Assembly (NCBI GenBank): GCA_000171835.1
Contig: ABHC01000004.1
Coordinates: 186,001 to 250,000, forward strand
Source: an alpha proteobacterium BAL199
GTDB lineage: Bacteria > Pseudomonadota > Alphaproteobacteria > Thalassobaculales > Thalassobaculaceae
Direction: 5' to 3'
DNA length: 64,000 nucleotides
Every line of letters starts with the position of its first letter. The stretch's first letter is position 1. The notes under the pieces were generated by a model, which was not told the DNA's origin, did not search any database, and saw nothing but the letters and a program-made list of their open reading frames with translations. Below are positions 25,513 to 34,115 of the stretch, in pieces. The translations under genes were made by a program, and so were the position numbers.

Positions 25513-26760
25513 CTACCCAGCCTGCCGAACCAGCATCCGGTTGATGCCGTGGAACGCCAAGAACACCTGCCTGACCTGATCGGCGAACGAGCCGGGCACT
25601 TTGGTGCCGGTGGATTCGATGGATGCGCGGATCTCACTGACTGATCGGCGTCCGTCGATTCGTGACACAATGGCAATGGTCAATGGTGGCAACGGCACGT
25701 GGTAGGCGGCGCCGTCGATGTTCGCCTTCAGCGCGCCGCCGACCTTCAGCCCCTTGGCGACGGCAGCCGGGTCCAGGCCGCGCAATACCAGCACTGTCCC
25801 GTCCGCGCCCGGGTCCGCCGGAGAGGCCGCCGGGCGTCGAGCGAAACCGGCGTACAGAATATGCTTGCTGATCGCCGTGGAAAGCCGCTCAGCCAGGGCC
25901 GCACGCTCGATCGCCGGCAAGGCCGCCGCTCTCTTCCGCAGAGCCGGGTCGCTCAGATAAGTCTCAGGCGCATAGCGAGCCGGTTCGATCCAGGCCAGCG
26001 GAGCCAGTCCGGTAGATCCCAGAAGGGTTGCCAACTCCGGAACCCGGTACGAACGGTCGCGGCGGTGCAGGAGCAGATCGTAGAGGTGAGCGTCCTTGCC
26101 CTTGCGGTGGTCGTTGACCAGTGGATTGCGGTTCAGCAGATGGGTTTCGGGCAGACCGGCAAGCAGCCGATGCGCCGCTGCCAGCCGCTCCGGATCGGGC
26201 AGGTCGTCGACCAACTGGGCCAGCGCCTCCTGCACCGGGTAGATGCCGGATCGGCCGTAAGTGCCGTACAGCATCAAGCCGAGCCCGCCGGTCGGCGCCA
26301 ACTGGTCGGCCAGCGCCTGCAACCCGGCTTCTGGGCTGGCGAGATGATGCAGCACGCCGCAGCAGTCGATGTAGTCGTAGGGCCCGGGTGCCAGACGGTC
26401 GACATCCTCGATCACGCCGGTCACGAACCGCATGTTGGTCAGGCGGCGTTCGGCGGCCCTGGCTTCCGCGATCCGACGCGATGCCTTCGACAGGTCGAGA
26501 TAGACCACTTCGGCGTCAGCGGCGCCGGCGGTTGCGAGATGCTGGGCCAGCATGATCGCCGCGTCGCCCGTGCCACCGCCGGCGACCAGGGCCCGGAAGG
26601 GCCGTGCAAGGTCGAGTCGGCCGTGGAAGACGTAGTGACGGATCTCGTCCAGGTCGCTCGGCGAGCCTTCGACCAGCCTCTTGTGCTCTTCCTTCGGATC
26701 GCGGTGCGGATAGGGGTAGGCTTCGTACTGCTCGCGTACGCGGTCGTCGATCGATGCCAT
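25513..26760 (-). CDS. Class I SAM-dependent methyltransferase with C-terminal extension
   Basis: A 415-residue protein. The N-terminal 200 residues form a Rossmann methyltransferase with the opening REQYEAYPYPHRDP, SAM-binding motif I ALVAGGGTGDAAI (a Gly-rich variant with no leading Asp), an acidic motif II VVYLDLSKAS and DYIDCCGVLHHL as the motif IV region. The C-terminal 150 residues contain a small beta-rich domain ending in FLAFHGINRMLVRQAG. The YPYPxR opening is seen in a group of bacterial methyltransferases of unknown substrate, sometimes with TPR proteins. It follows the asparaginase gene by six bases on the same strand. Confidence 0.82.
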   Translation of the reverse strand: MASIDDRVREQYEAYPYPHRDPKEEHKRLVEGSPSDLDEIRHYVFHGRLDLARPFRALVAGGGTGDAAIMLAQHLATAGAADAEVVYLDLSKASRRIAEARAAERRLTNMRFVTGVIEDVDRLAPGPYDYIDCCGVLHHLASPEAGLQALADQLAPTGGLGLMLYGTYGRSGIYPVQEALAQLVDDLPDPERLAAAHRLLAGLPETHLLNRNPLVNDHRKGKDAHLYDLLLHRRDRSYRVPELATLLGSTGLAPLAWIEPARYAPETYLSDPALRKRAAALPAIERAALAERLSTAISKHILYAGFARRPAASPADPGADGTVLVLRGLDPAAVAKGLKVGGALKANIDGAAYHVPLPPLTIAIVSRIDGRRSVSEIRASIESTGTKVPGSFADQVRQVFLAFHGINRMLVRQAG

Positions 26761-26766
26761 CGGTGC

Positions 26767-27837
26767 TTAGAACGCCAAGTCGGGAGACGGCCGGACCACA
26801 CCCACGAGGCGACCGGCCCAGTTGCGGACCGGCGTCGTCAGCGAATTGGCGAGGCGGCGCTGGGCATCGGCATCCAGGACGCCGATGTGACGGAGGATCG
26901 CGCCCATTGCAACCTGCGCCGCACGACCGTTGCCGTCGTCGACCTTCAGGCAGATGCCCAGACCCCTTTCGGTGGCGGCACCGGCGAACACGCCTTCCGC
27001 CCCGCTCTTCAGCAGGCACCTGGTGCCGGTCTCGGCCAGCAGCGCGCTGTTGAACCGATCGGTTCCGGCGATCAGCAGCGGGTGCTTCGCGCAGGACGCC
27101 ACGATTCGCTTGATCGCGGCTTGCCGCGCTGCGCCCTGGCTGGACGGGTCGGCGAACTTGGCCATCGCGGTTGCCATGCCCTTCAGCGGGACACCGTAGA
27201 CCGGGATACCGCAGCCGTCATAACCGGTCGGCACGCCTGACAGGTCACAGCCGCTCATCTCCGCCATCACCGCCTTGAGGCGCTTCTGCACGGGGTGATC
27301 GTCACCGATGTAGCCCTTGGTCGGCTCACCGAGATGGACCGCGGTGGTCAGCATTCCGGAATGCTTACCGGAGCAATTGTTGTGCGCTCGGGTCGGCTTG
27401 GCGCCTGATCGGATCATGGCGTGCGCCGAGGCTTCGTGGATCGGGATCTGCGGCCCGCACTCGAGATCCTCGGCCGACAGCCCCAGTCGGCCGAGCCAGG
27501 CGACCACCCGGTCGGCGTGCATCGGTTCGCCGGAATGGCTGGCACAGCACAGCGTGACTTCGGCGTCGTCGAGCTTGAACGCTTCGACAGCACCGCTCTC
27601 CAGAACCGGCAGGGCTTGGATCGGCTTGATCGCGGAGCGGCCGTAGACCAGGCGGTCGACGTCGCCCCAGGTGGCCACGGCCTTGCCGGAGGCGTCGACC
27701 ACGGCGGCGATCACCCGGTGCACGCTTTCGACCATGCCGCCGCGGGTTACCTCTACGGCGATCGGGGCGTCGGGACGGCCGGCGTGCACGCGCAGGACGG
27801 AGCCGTCGGAAGCGGCGATGGGGGCGTTGTCGTTCAT
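26767..27837 (-). CDS. L-asparaginase II family protein (Pfam Asparaginase_II)
   Basis: A 356-residue protein of the Rhizobium-type thermolabile asparaginase family, unrelated to E. coli AnsB. Conserved segments are VEVTRGGMVESVHR, the GRSAIKPIQALP with catalytic Ser/Lys, CCASHSGE, HNNCSGKHSGML and GYDGCGIPVYGVPL. It would hydrolyse L-asparagine to aspartate and ammonia in the cytosol. The ATG at 27837 (GGAGACC upstream) is preferred; the frame is open far upstream to 28539, but that portion overlaps the divergent methylase gene on the other strand. It is coupled to the methyltransferase gene downstream. Confidence 0.92.
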   Translation of the reverse strand: MNDNAPIAASDGSVLRVHAGRPDAPIAVEVTRGGMVESVHRVIAAVVDASGKAVATWGDVDRLVYGRSAIKPIQALPVLESGAVEAFKLDDAEVTLCCASHSGEPMHADRVVAWLGRLGLSAEDLECGPQIPIHEASAHAMIRSGAKPTRAHNNCSGKHSGMLTTAVHLGEPTKGYIGDDHPVQKRLKAVMAEMSGCDLSGVPTGYDGCGIPVYGVPLKGMATAMAKFADPSSQGAARQAAIKRIVASCAKHPLLIAGTDRFNSALLAETGTRCLLKSGAEGVFAGAATERGLGICLKVDDGNGRAAQVAMGAILRHIGVLDADAQRRLANSLTTPVRNWAGRLVGVVRPSPDLAF

Positions 27838-27906
27838 GGTGAAAGGTCTCCTGGAAACAGAGCGCCACCTTGCCTCGACAGACGCTGTCGGGCAAGGTCC
27901 CGCGCC

Positions 27907-28482
27907 ATGCGTGGATACTTTGGAATTGGGGCGGAAGAGATCTCCAAGGCGATGAACGTCGCTGCGCTGATGCGGACCGCCCATGCTTTTGGCGCCAGCT
28001 TCGTGTTCTCGATCGGCAGCGTGCGCGCCGGGCATGAATGGGGCCGGGTCGACACCTCTGACGCGACCGGCAGTCTGCCCTACTATCCGTTCGACGACCC
28101 GGATGCGGTGATGTTTCCCAAGGGCTGCGAACTGGTCGGGGTGGAAATCACCGACGAAGCAGTGCCCCTGCCGAGTTTCCATCATCCACGTCGAGCCGCC
28201 TATGTGATGGGGCGCGAGCGCGGCGCGCTGTCGCCGGAACTCCTGTCGCGCTGCGACCATGTGGTGCGGATTCCGTCGCGATTCTCGATCAATCTGGCGA
28301 TCGCCGGGGCGATGGTGATGTACGACCGGATGCTGTGCATGGGCCTGTTCGCACCACGGCCCCACCGGCCGGGTGGACCGGTGGAGCCGGTTCCGATGCC
28401 GCAGTTCGGCCCGCCGCTGTGGGAGAAGAAGGAACGCAAGCGCAAGGCTCGGGCGACGGCGGCAGTGCGAGACGGCCTCTAG
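27907..28482 (+). CDS. SpoU/TrmH-family RNA 2'-O-methyltransferase
   Basis: A 191-residue protein with the SPOUT knot core: N-terminal motif KAMNVAALMRTAHAFGA with the catalytic Asn and Arg, motif 2 YVMGRERGALSPELL and motif 3 VVRIPSRFSINLAIAGAMVMYDRM. It would methylate a ribose 2'-OH in tRNA or rRNA. The C-terminus carries a Pro-rich and Lys/Arg-rich tail likely to bind RNA. The gene is divergent from the asparaginase gene, with 69 bp between starts. Its stop lies in a CTAG followed by CAGGCTGCG, which resembles the end of the IS5-family element. Confidence 0.87.
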   Translation: MRGYFGIGAEEISKAMNVAALMRTAHAFGASFVFSIGSVRAGHEWGRVDTSDATGSLPYYPFDDPDAVMFPKGCELVGVEITDEAVPLPSFHHPRRAAYVMGRERGALSPELLSRCDHVVRIPSRFSINLAIAGAMVMYDRMLCMGLFAPRPHRPGGPVEPVPMPQFGPPLWEKKERKRKARATAAVRDGL

Positions 28483-28574
28483 CAGGCTGCGTCCAGTCGC
28501 AGGTCTTCTGGATTGACCGCGCGCTTCACCGCCCGCCATCCTGTTCAGGCAGGCCGGAACCGGAGGGATCGCCG

Positions 28575-29597
28575 TTGTCGACCGAAGAGTCAGCCGCCAG
28601 CCCGTTGGTTTTGCCGGAAGGAACAGATCCGGCCGGCATCCAGGCCGCGCTGAAGACGCTGCGCGACGGCCGGGACCGGTTCCCGGCGAGCGCCAAGGTC
28701 CGGGTCCTGCTCGCGTCGGTTCTGATCACGCTGGGACTGCTGGATGAGGCCGAAGCCGAGTTGCGGACCGCCGTTGGCTTGTCGGACGCCAACCACGAAA
28801 CATCCAGGCAACTCGCGCTGGTGCTGCGCCGGATGGGGCGACTCCAGGAGGCGTTCCAGACCATGGCGACGGCTCCGCAGTCGCCGGCAACCGGTGGTTC
28901 GAACATCCTGATCGCGTGCATGCCGAAGAGTGGATCCAGCTGGTTGCGCACGATGATCAACTCGTTCGATTTCATCGACACCGAGTATCTGGCGCCCCTG
29001 CATGACCGGCGCGAACAGGAACTCGACTTCCTGATCCTTAACCGCGAGCGCCCGAATTTCTTCGTGGCCCAGCACCATGTACGGGCCAACGGTTCGACCG
29101 ATTATGCCGTTGAGAATTTCAACATCGCGACGGTCGTCCTGCTGCGCAACCTGTTCGACAATCTTGTCAGCGCACGCGACCACTTCGCCGATCGCCGTCC
29201 GATCTCCCCGCAATTCTACATGGACGGGCGGTTCAAGACCTGGGACCGGGAAAGGCAGATGCTGTTCCTGGCGGATTTCTATGCCCCGTGGATCGTCAAT
29301 TTCATTGCGACCTGGTGGCATTCGAAGATCAACACCTTCTGGCTGACCTACGACATCTTGAAGGACGACACCGAAACCGCGGTGCGGTGTGTGCTCGATC
29401 ACGCCGGTTTCAATGTGTCATCGGACGGGCTGCGCGCCGCGGTGCACAGTGCCAACGAAGAGCAGAAGGCCAAGACCCTGTTCAATGTCGGGACATCCGG
29501 ACGAGGCGAGGCGGTGTCGGCGGAGGTCCGGGCCAAAGTCCGGACGTTGTGCGCCTATTATCCGGAGATCCCATTCGACCGCATGGGACTGCTGTAG
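28575..29597 (+). CDS. Sulfotransferase with N-terminal TPR
   Basis: A 340-residue protein. Residues 15-90 form one or two TPR-like helical pairs (ALKTLRDGRDRFPASAKVRV and ETSRQLALVLRRMGRLQEAF); residues 105-340 are a PAPS-dependent sulfotransferase with the 5'-phosphosulfate loop MPKSGSSWLRTM and the 3'-phosphate site LLRNLFDNLVSARDHF. It would sulfate a hydroxyl or amine on a carbohydrate, lipid or peptide. The start is TTG at 28575 with GGAGGGATC upstream; the open frame continues upstream without a good alternative. No sulfate-activation genes are nearby. The substrate is unknown. Confidence 0.83.
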   Translation: MSTEESAASPLVLPEGTDPAGIQAALKTLRDGRDRFPASAKVRVLLASVLITLGLLDEAEAELRTAVGLSDANHETSRQLALVLRRMGRLQEAFQTMATAPQSPATGGSNILIACMPKSGSSWLRTMINSFDFIDTEYLAPLHDRREQELDFLILNRERPNFFVAQHHVRANGSTDYAVENFNIATVVLLRNLFDNLVSARDHFADRRPISPQFYMDGRFKTWDRERQMLFLADFYAPWIVNFIATWWHSKINTFWLTYDILKDDTETAVRCVLDHAGFNVSSDGLRAAVHSANEEQKAKTLFNVGTSGRGEAVSAEVRAKVRTLCAYYPEIPFDRMGLL

Positions 29598-29609
29598 CGC
29601 ACGATTTGC

Positions 29610-30281
29610 TCAAATGCGGATGAACGGGTTCAGAAGCCGTCCGAATCGACCGGTCAGGCGCAGTGATCCGTCGATAACCGAGAAGCACAGGCATTCGTCG
29701 TCCGGATCGGCAACCGGCCGATGATCGTCGGCGCTGGTTGCCGTTGAGACGTCGCCCCGTGCATAACGGCCGCTGTCGTCGCGGAAGGCACCGCGCAATA
29801 CCAGGGTCGTTTCCACCCCGTCGTGGCTGTGCGCCGGCAGGGCGGCACCGCCGCCGGTTCGGATCAGGCTCGCGCGCACCGAACCGGCGCCGAGTGACAG
29901 CGGCAGCTCATGGATGGCGAATCCACGCCGCTTCCAGGGTAAGGCCGATAAACTCGTGCCGATGTAGTGGCGCAGCGGCTCGGGTACCCAATGGCGGGTT
30001 TCATCGTCGATCGCTGCCGCAACCTTGTCCTCGACCGGGGACGGGACCTCGTCGAGCCGAGCCAGCACCGCTGTCAGGGCGTCCGATGCCAAAGCGGTCG
30101 GCGCGAGTTGCGTCGTCAGGATACCGCCGACCGCGTCGAGCCGGGCGACCTCATGACGACAGCGAGGGCACAGCGCTAGATGGGTTGCCGTCAGTACCGA
30201 ATTGGCTTCGTCGAGCGACCCGGCCGAGTACGCCAGCAGCACTTCTGGTTCGAGGTGAAACACGGGTGTCGTGTCAGTCAA
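29610..30281 (-). CDS. ChrR-family zinc-binding anti-sigma factor
   Basis: A 223-residue anti-sigma factor. The N-terminal zinc site is HLALCPRCRHEV (His-x3-Cys-x2-Cys, with an earlier His of the ZAS motif), and the C-terminal cupin holds PAHSHDGVETTLVLRG and a later His in ADDHRPVADPDDEC, matching the second zinc site of ChrR. In Rhodobacter, ChrR releases sigma-E on singlet oxygen. The gene overlaps the sigma factor gene by eight bases (30274-30281), so both are made together. Singlet-oxygen or organic-peroxide sensing is inferred from the family. Confidence 0.9.
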   Translation of the reverse strand: MTDTTPVFHLEPEVLLAYSAGSLDEANSVLTATHLALCPRCRHEVARLDAVGGILTTQLAPTALASDALTAVLARLDEVPSPVEDKVAAAIDDETRHWVPEPLRHYIGTSLSALPWKRRGFAIHELPLSLGAGSVRASLIRTGGGAALPAHSHDGVETTLVLRGAFRDDSGRYARGDVSTATSADDHRPVADPDDECLCFSVIDGSLRLTGRFGRLLNPFIRI

Positions 30282-30846
30282 GGCCGTCTATCCTCTCGCG
30301 CAGGCGCTGCATGGCTAGGCGGATTCGGGATTTGACCGTTCCCAGTGGCAGGCCACTGCGCTCGGCGATCTCTCGGTGTGACAACTCTTCAAAGTACGCA
30401 CGCCGGATCAAATCGGATTGCTCGGGGGGCAAATTATCGATTGCAACGCGCATGCGCGCTTCGATCTGAGTCGACCAGACCGTCTGGTCGGCGTCCTCTG
30501 GTCGGTTGGGAATCAACGCCGGGTCGTTGGGATCGTACTCCGGCCGTCGCTCGCGGCGCAGCCGGTCGATCCGTTTGTTCCGGGTGATCGTGAAGATCCA
30601 GGTTCCGGCACCGGCCTGCCGGCGATCAAAGCTTGCGGCCTTCCGCCACACCGTCAGCATCGATTCCTGGACGACCTCCTCAGCAGTCGCCGCATCGGCG
30701 CCGAGCCGCAGCAGATACGATTTCAGGCGTGGTGCGAAATGACCGAAAAGTTCGGCAAAGGCCGCCCTGTCGCCTCGGATGGCAATGGCCTCGAGGAGAT
30801 CTTCGTGGCACGCTGCGGCAGTCTCCGGGGGGCTGGGTTGCTCCAT
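30274..30846 (-). CDS. rpoE: ECF sigma factor (RpoE-like, ChrR partner)
   Basis: A 190-residue ECF sigma factor. Region 2 includes DAATAEEVVQESMLTVWRKAASFD with the core-binding and -10 helices (GTWIFTITRNKRIDRLRRE), and region 4 is NLPPEQSDLIRRAYFEELSHREIAERSGLPLGTVKSRIRLA split across the recognition helix. The start is uncertain: ATG 30846 gives the standard length, while in-frame ATGs at 30966 and farther upstream would add a Pro-rich leader and lack clear ribosome binding sites. Held inactive by the coupled ChrR protein. No obvious auto-promoter was found by eye. Confidence 0.88.
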   Translation of the reverse strand: MEQPSPPETAAACHEDLLEAIAIRGDRAAFAELFGHFAPRLKSYLLRLGADAATAEEVVQESMLTVWRKAASFDRRQAGAGTWIFTITRNKRIDRLRRERRPEYDPNDPALIPNRPEDADQTVWSTQIEARMRVAIDNLPPEQSDLIRRAYFEELSHREIAERSGLPLGTVKSRIRLAMQRLRERIDGLD

Positions 30847-31009
30847 GCGGGGATGGTGGGGCAGCGATTGAGATCCCGCAACCGGCGTCTCGGAAGGCGA
30901 TCGGACACCAAGATGCCATGGTGTTGCCGCATCGCTCGGATTGAATTCTTTCGCTGGGGATGTCATGCCATCTTCGGCGGGGCTCACAGGGACGGACGAG
31001 CGAGGAAAC

Positions 31010-31531
31010 ATGCGGCGGATGCGCGCGACGGCGATTGGCGTTCTGATTGGGCTCGCGTTGGCGGTGACGGGCGGTGCAGCGAGCGCACAGACGGTCATTC
31101 CCGGCGGCGAGAACGGCGACTGGAAGGCCTACACCTTTAAGAAGGGCGACGTGACCGTCTGCTACATGGCGAGCGCGCCGACCAAATCGGTTGGCGACTA
31201 CTCCAAGCGCGACCCCGCCTTTGTCCTGGTCACCAATGATCCAACGACCGGCGGTCGTGGTGAGGTCAGCTTCGTGGCCGGATATCCCTACAAAGCCGAA
31301 AGCAGCGTGACCGTAGCGATCGGTGGCAGTGCCTTCGAACTGTTTACCGCCGCCGACAAGGCCTGGACCCAGGGACCGGAAGATGATCGCGAGATTGTCG
31401 CGGCGATGATCAACGACGCGGATATGACGGTGAAGGGAATGTCGGCGCGCGGGACAGAAACCACCGATACGTATTCCTTGATCGGCTTCACTGCGACAAA
31501 GAAGCTGATCGACAAGACGTGTCCGAAATAG
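31010..31531 (+). CDS. Invasion-associated locus B (IalB) family protein
   Basis: The 173-residue precursor has a Sec signal peptide ([19 protein letters not shown], cleavage after ASA) and a mature domain of the IalB family: [29 protein letters not shown], and the C-terminal [14 protein letters not shown] followed by a final Cys-Pro. Two Cys (near VCYM and the C-terminus) may form a disulfide in the periplasm. The name comes from Bartonella, but members are widespread in free-living Alphaproteobacteria and do not imply virulence. The start at 31010 has GAGGAAA upstream; an ATG nine bases later is also possible. Confidence 0.88.
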   Translation: MRRMRATAIGVLIGLALAVTGGAASAQTVIPGGENGDWKAYTFKKGDVTVCYMASAPTKSVGDYSKRDPAFVLVTNDPTTGGRGEVSFVAGYPYKAESSVTVAIGGSAFELFTAADKAWTQGPEDDREIVAAMINDADMTVKGMSARGTETTDTYSLIGFTATKKLIDKTCPK

Positions 31532-31574
31532 TGAATCCTTGCGCGTTGAGCCTTGCCAACGCATGTTGAGGACG

Positions 31575-32744
31575 ATGTCTACGGCACCCGATACCGTACC
31601 CGCAAGCGCGCCCGAGGCGCGCGCCGAACTGCTGGCATTTGCCGGCAGGCCGGTGGATGCGCGTCCGGACCTGCTTGGGCTTGAGCGCGACGCGCTCGCG
31701 GCGGTCCTGGACGGGATCGGCCTGCCGGCGTTCCGGACCGGGCAGATCTGGCATTGGCTCTATCACCGGGGGGCAACGGACTTCCAGACGATGACCACCT
31801 TGGCGAAGCCGTTGCGCGCCAGGCTCGCCGAGACGTTCCGGATTTCAAGGCCGAGCGTGGTGACCCGCCAGGACAGCATCGACGGCACGATCAAGTGGCT
31901 GCTGCGCTTTGCCGACGGCAACGAGGCCGAGGCAGTGTTCATCCCGGAGGAGGACCGCGGCACGCTGTGCGTCTCCTCGCAAGTCGGATGCACGCTGACC
32001 TGCTCGTTCTGCCACACCGGAACCCAGCGTCTGGTCCGCAACCTCACGTCGGCGGAGATCGTCGGGCAGGTGATGGTGGCGCTTGACCATCTCGGGGCCT
32101 ATCCGACCGGAGGGCCGAACCGCCCGCTGACCAACATCGTCCTGATGGGCATGGGCGAGCCGCTGTACAATTTCGACAACGTCGCCTCGGCGATGCGGAT
32201 CATCATGGACGGCGAGGGTGTGGCGCTGTCCAAGCGCCGGATCACACTGTCGACCTCCGGCGTGGTGCCGATGATGGCGCAATGCGGCGCCGACCTTGGT
32301 GTCAACCTGGCGATCTCGCTGCACGCTACCACTGATACGGTGCGCGACGACCTGGTGCCGATCAACCGGAAATGGCCGATCGCGGAACTGCTTGACGCTT
32401 GCCGGCGCTATCCCGGCCTGAACAACGCCCGGCGCATCACCTTCGAATACGTCATGCTGGCCGGGGTCAACGATGCACCGGCCGACGCCCGCCGGCTGGT
32501 AGCGCTGATCGAGGGCATTCCGGCAAAGATCAACCTGATCCCGTTCAACCCGTGGCCGGGCTCGAAATACGTCTGCTCGGACCCAGACACCATCGAGCGG
32601 TTCGCCCAGATCGTGCTGGCCGCCGGCTACGCGTCGCCGGTGCGTACTCCGCGCGGCCGCGACATCCTGGCGGCGTGTGGCCAGTTGAAGAGCGAAAGCG
32701 CGAAACTCACCCGCCGAGAGGCACGGTCGGTCGCGGCGGAGTGA
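31575..32744 (+). CDS. rlmN: 23S rRNA (adenine2503-C2)/tRNA methyltransferase
   Basis: The 389-residue radical-SAM enzyme methylates C2 of A2503 in 23S rRNA and A37 in some tRNAs. The radical SAM cluster motif is CTLTCSFC (CxxxCxxC), followed by [12 protein letters not shown] and the C-terminal CGQL, which supplies the resolving Cys (second catalytic Cys in the CxxxCxxC-independent position). The [18 protein letters not shown] and [20 protein letters not shown] segments are typical. ATG 31575 with TTGAGGA is preferred over one 12 bases upstream. It is convergent with the Smr-like small gene, nine bases apart. Confidence 0.95.
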   Translation: MSTAPDTVPASAPEARAELLAFAGRPVDARPDLLGLERDALAAVLDGIGLPAFRTGQIWHWLYHRGATDFQTMTTLAKPLRARLAETFRISRPSVVTRQDSIDGTIKWLLRFADGNEAEAVFIPEEDRGTLCVSSQVGCTLTCSFCHTGTQRLVRNLTSAEIVGQVMVALDHLGAYPTGGPNRPLTNIVLMGMGEPLYNFDNVASAMRIIMDGEGVALSKRRITLSTSGVVPMMAQCGADLGVNLAISLHATTDTVRDDLVPINRKWPIAELLDACRRYPGLNNARRITFEYVMLAGVNDAPADARRLVALIEGIPAKINLIPFNPWPGSKYVCSDPDTIERFAQIVLAAGYASPVRTPRGRDILAACGQLKSESAKLTRREARSVAAE

Positions 32745-32753
32745 TCCTGCCGA

Positions 32754-33077
32754 TCACCCTGTGTCGTTTTCCTTTTTGCCGGCCGTTTCGATCCAGTAAC
32801 CGACGCCAATTTCCGGCGACAGCGGCGACAGGCCATTTAGCACGCCCTGCCGGCGGGCCTGCAGCAGCAGGCGCCCGATCGGTTGGAACAGGGTTTCGCC
32901 ACCGCCTTCGGGCGGCGGCTGCAATTGGATGCGCACGCTGCGCGGTTCGGTGAAGCGGGTGCGTTCCAGCATGCGGCGCACCGATTCCTCGGCGTGCGCC
33001 TGATCGAGCCCGCGCAGATCCAGTTCGTATTCGGCATCGGCCTCGGACAGGCGGCGCAACAGGCGGTCCGGATCCAT
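32754..33077 (-). CDS. Small protein with degenerate Smr-like fold
   Basis: A 107-residue protein beginning MDPDRLLRRLSEADAEYELDLRGL. The strand ELDLRGL, a following amphipathic helix (AEESVRRMLERTRF) and the strand RSVRIQL resemble an Smr nuclease domain, but the catalytic-type LDLHG reads LDLRG and the usual GKG loop is missing. It is therefore a possible catalytically dead Smr relative or an unrelated family. ATG at 33077 has GGGAGA upstream. It is divergent from the BI-1 gene. Confidence 0.6.
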   Translation of the reverse strand: MDPDRLLRRLSEADAEYELDLRGLDQAHAEESVRRMLERTRFTEPRSVRIQLQPPPEGGGETLFQPIGRLLLQARRQGVLNGLSPLSPEIGVGYWIETAGKKENDTG

Positions 33078-33227
33078 GCTAGTCTCCCGCTGACGGTCGG
33101 TGTGAGGTAGCGTGGTGATGCCGTCATCACAAGGTGCTTGTGGGTAGCGGTTCGTATTGAATCGACACGACCAACACCCTATCTTTGTATGGAATTCCGA
33201 CGGTGTCGGCACAGCAAGAGGTTCGCA

Positions 33228-33959
33228 ATGGATTCCAATCGCAAATACATGAGCCGGGCCGATGCCGACGTCGCCCAGTACGATGTCGGCCTGCGCCAGT
33301 ACATGCTTGGCGTATACAATCACATGGTGTCGGCCTTGGTCTTCACCGGCATTGTCGCCTACGCGACGACGGTGCTGGCGGTGCAGGACGGCGCGATGAC
33401 TGGCTTCGGCCAGGCAATTTACGCTTCGCCGCTGAAGTGGGTTGTGATGCTGGCACCGCTTGGCATGGTGTTCCTGTTGTCGGCGCGCATCCGCTCGATG
33501 TCCTTGGGCAGCGCCCGGATCTCGTTCTACGTGTTCGCGGCGCTGATGGGCCTGTCCCTGTCCTCGATCTTTCTGGTCTTTACCGGTGAGAGCGTGGTGC
33601 GGGTGTTCTTCATCACCGCGGCGGCGTTCGGCGGATTGAGCCTGTACGGCTACACCACCAAGAAGGACCTGTCGGGCTTCGGATCGTTCCTGATCATGGG
33701 CCTGTTCGGCATCATCATCGCGTCGATCGTGAACATCTTCCTGGCGTCGTCGGCGCTGCAGTTCGCGATCTCGGTGATCGGGGTGTTGGTCTTCGCCGGC
33801 CTGACCGCCTACGACACCCAGCGCATCAAGGAGATGTACAACGAGATCGACGCCTCTGACATCGCCGGCAAGAAGGCGATCATGGGTGCGCTGTCGCTGT
33901 ACCTGAACTTCATCAACATGTTCATGCTGCTGCTGCAACTGTTCGGCAATCGCGAGTAG
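33228..33959 (+). CDS. Bax inhibitor-1/YccA family membrane protein
   Basis: A 243-residue protein with seven hydrophobic segments and the BI-1 signature GLSLSSIFLVFTGESVVRVF, GYTTKKDLSGFGSF and GLTAYDTQRIKEMY, with the Asp pair of the proton/calcium-sensing site. The bacterial family forms pH-sensitive calcium leak channels or protects against FtsH. I chose the ATG at 33228; the frame is open to 33138 upstream. A strong intrinsic terminator follows at 33985-34014. Confidence 0.92.
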   Translation: MDSNRKYMSRADADVAQYDVGLRQYMLGVYNHMVSALVFTGIVAYATTVLAVQDGAMTGFGQAIYASPLKWVVMLAPLGMVFLLSARIRSMSLGSARISFYVFAALMGLSLSSIFLVFTGESVVRVFFITAAAFGGLSLYGYTTKKDLSGFGSFLIMGLFGIIIASIVNIFLASSALQFAISVIGVLVFAGLTAYDTQRIKEMYNEIDASDIAGKKAIMGALSLYLNFINMFMLLLQLFGNRE

Positions 33960-33984
33960 CGCGGCCAACATCAATCACGCTCAG

Positions 33985-34014
33985 GGCCCCGCCGGGAAAC
34001 CGGCGGGGCCTTTT
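33985..34014 (+). terminator. Intrinsic terminator after BI-1 gene
   Basis: An 11-bp perfect stem, GGCCCCGCCGG and CCGGCGGGGCC, around a GAAA tetraloop, followed by TTTT. It ends the BI-1 transcript 26 bases after the stop. This is the clearest terminator in the window. Confidence 0.93.
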
Positions 34015-34115
34015 GCATTCTCCCCACTGTCGCGCCCGCACGCTTTCGGCTGACTTGATCCCTTCAAGTCTTTAGAATGCCAGAGCTCAGGGTGGGGATC
34101 GGGCGAGGGTGTCGC

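Noticed and set aside
26767-28539. 590-residue open frame that would fuse the asparaginase to a long N-terminal extension
   Set aside because: The extension is antisense to the SpoU methylase gene and is Arg/Gln-rich without family features; the asparaginase starts normally at 27837.
28335-28574. Longer N-terminus for the sulfotransferase
   Set aside because: The upstream frame overlaps the SpoU gene in another phase and is compositionally a shadow; TTG 28575 has a good ribosome binding site.
32837-33974. Minus-strand frame opposite the BI-1 gene
   Set aside because: It is the antisense continuation of the small Smr-like frame; its His/Gln-rich translation is a shadow of the BI-1 coding sequence.
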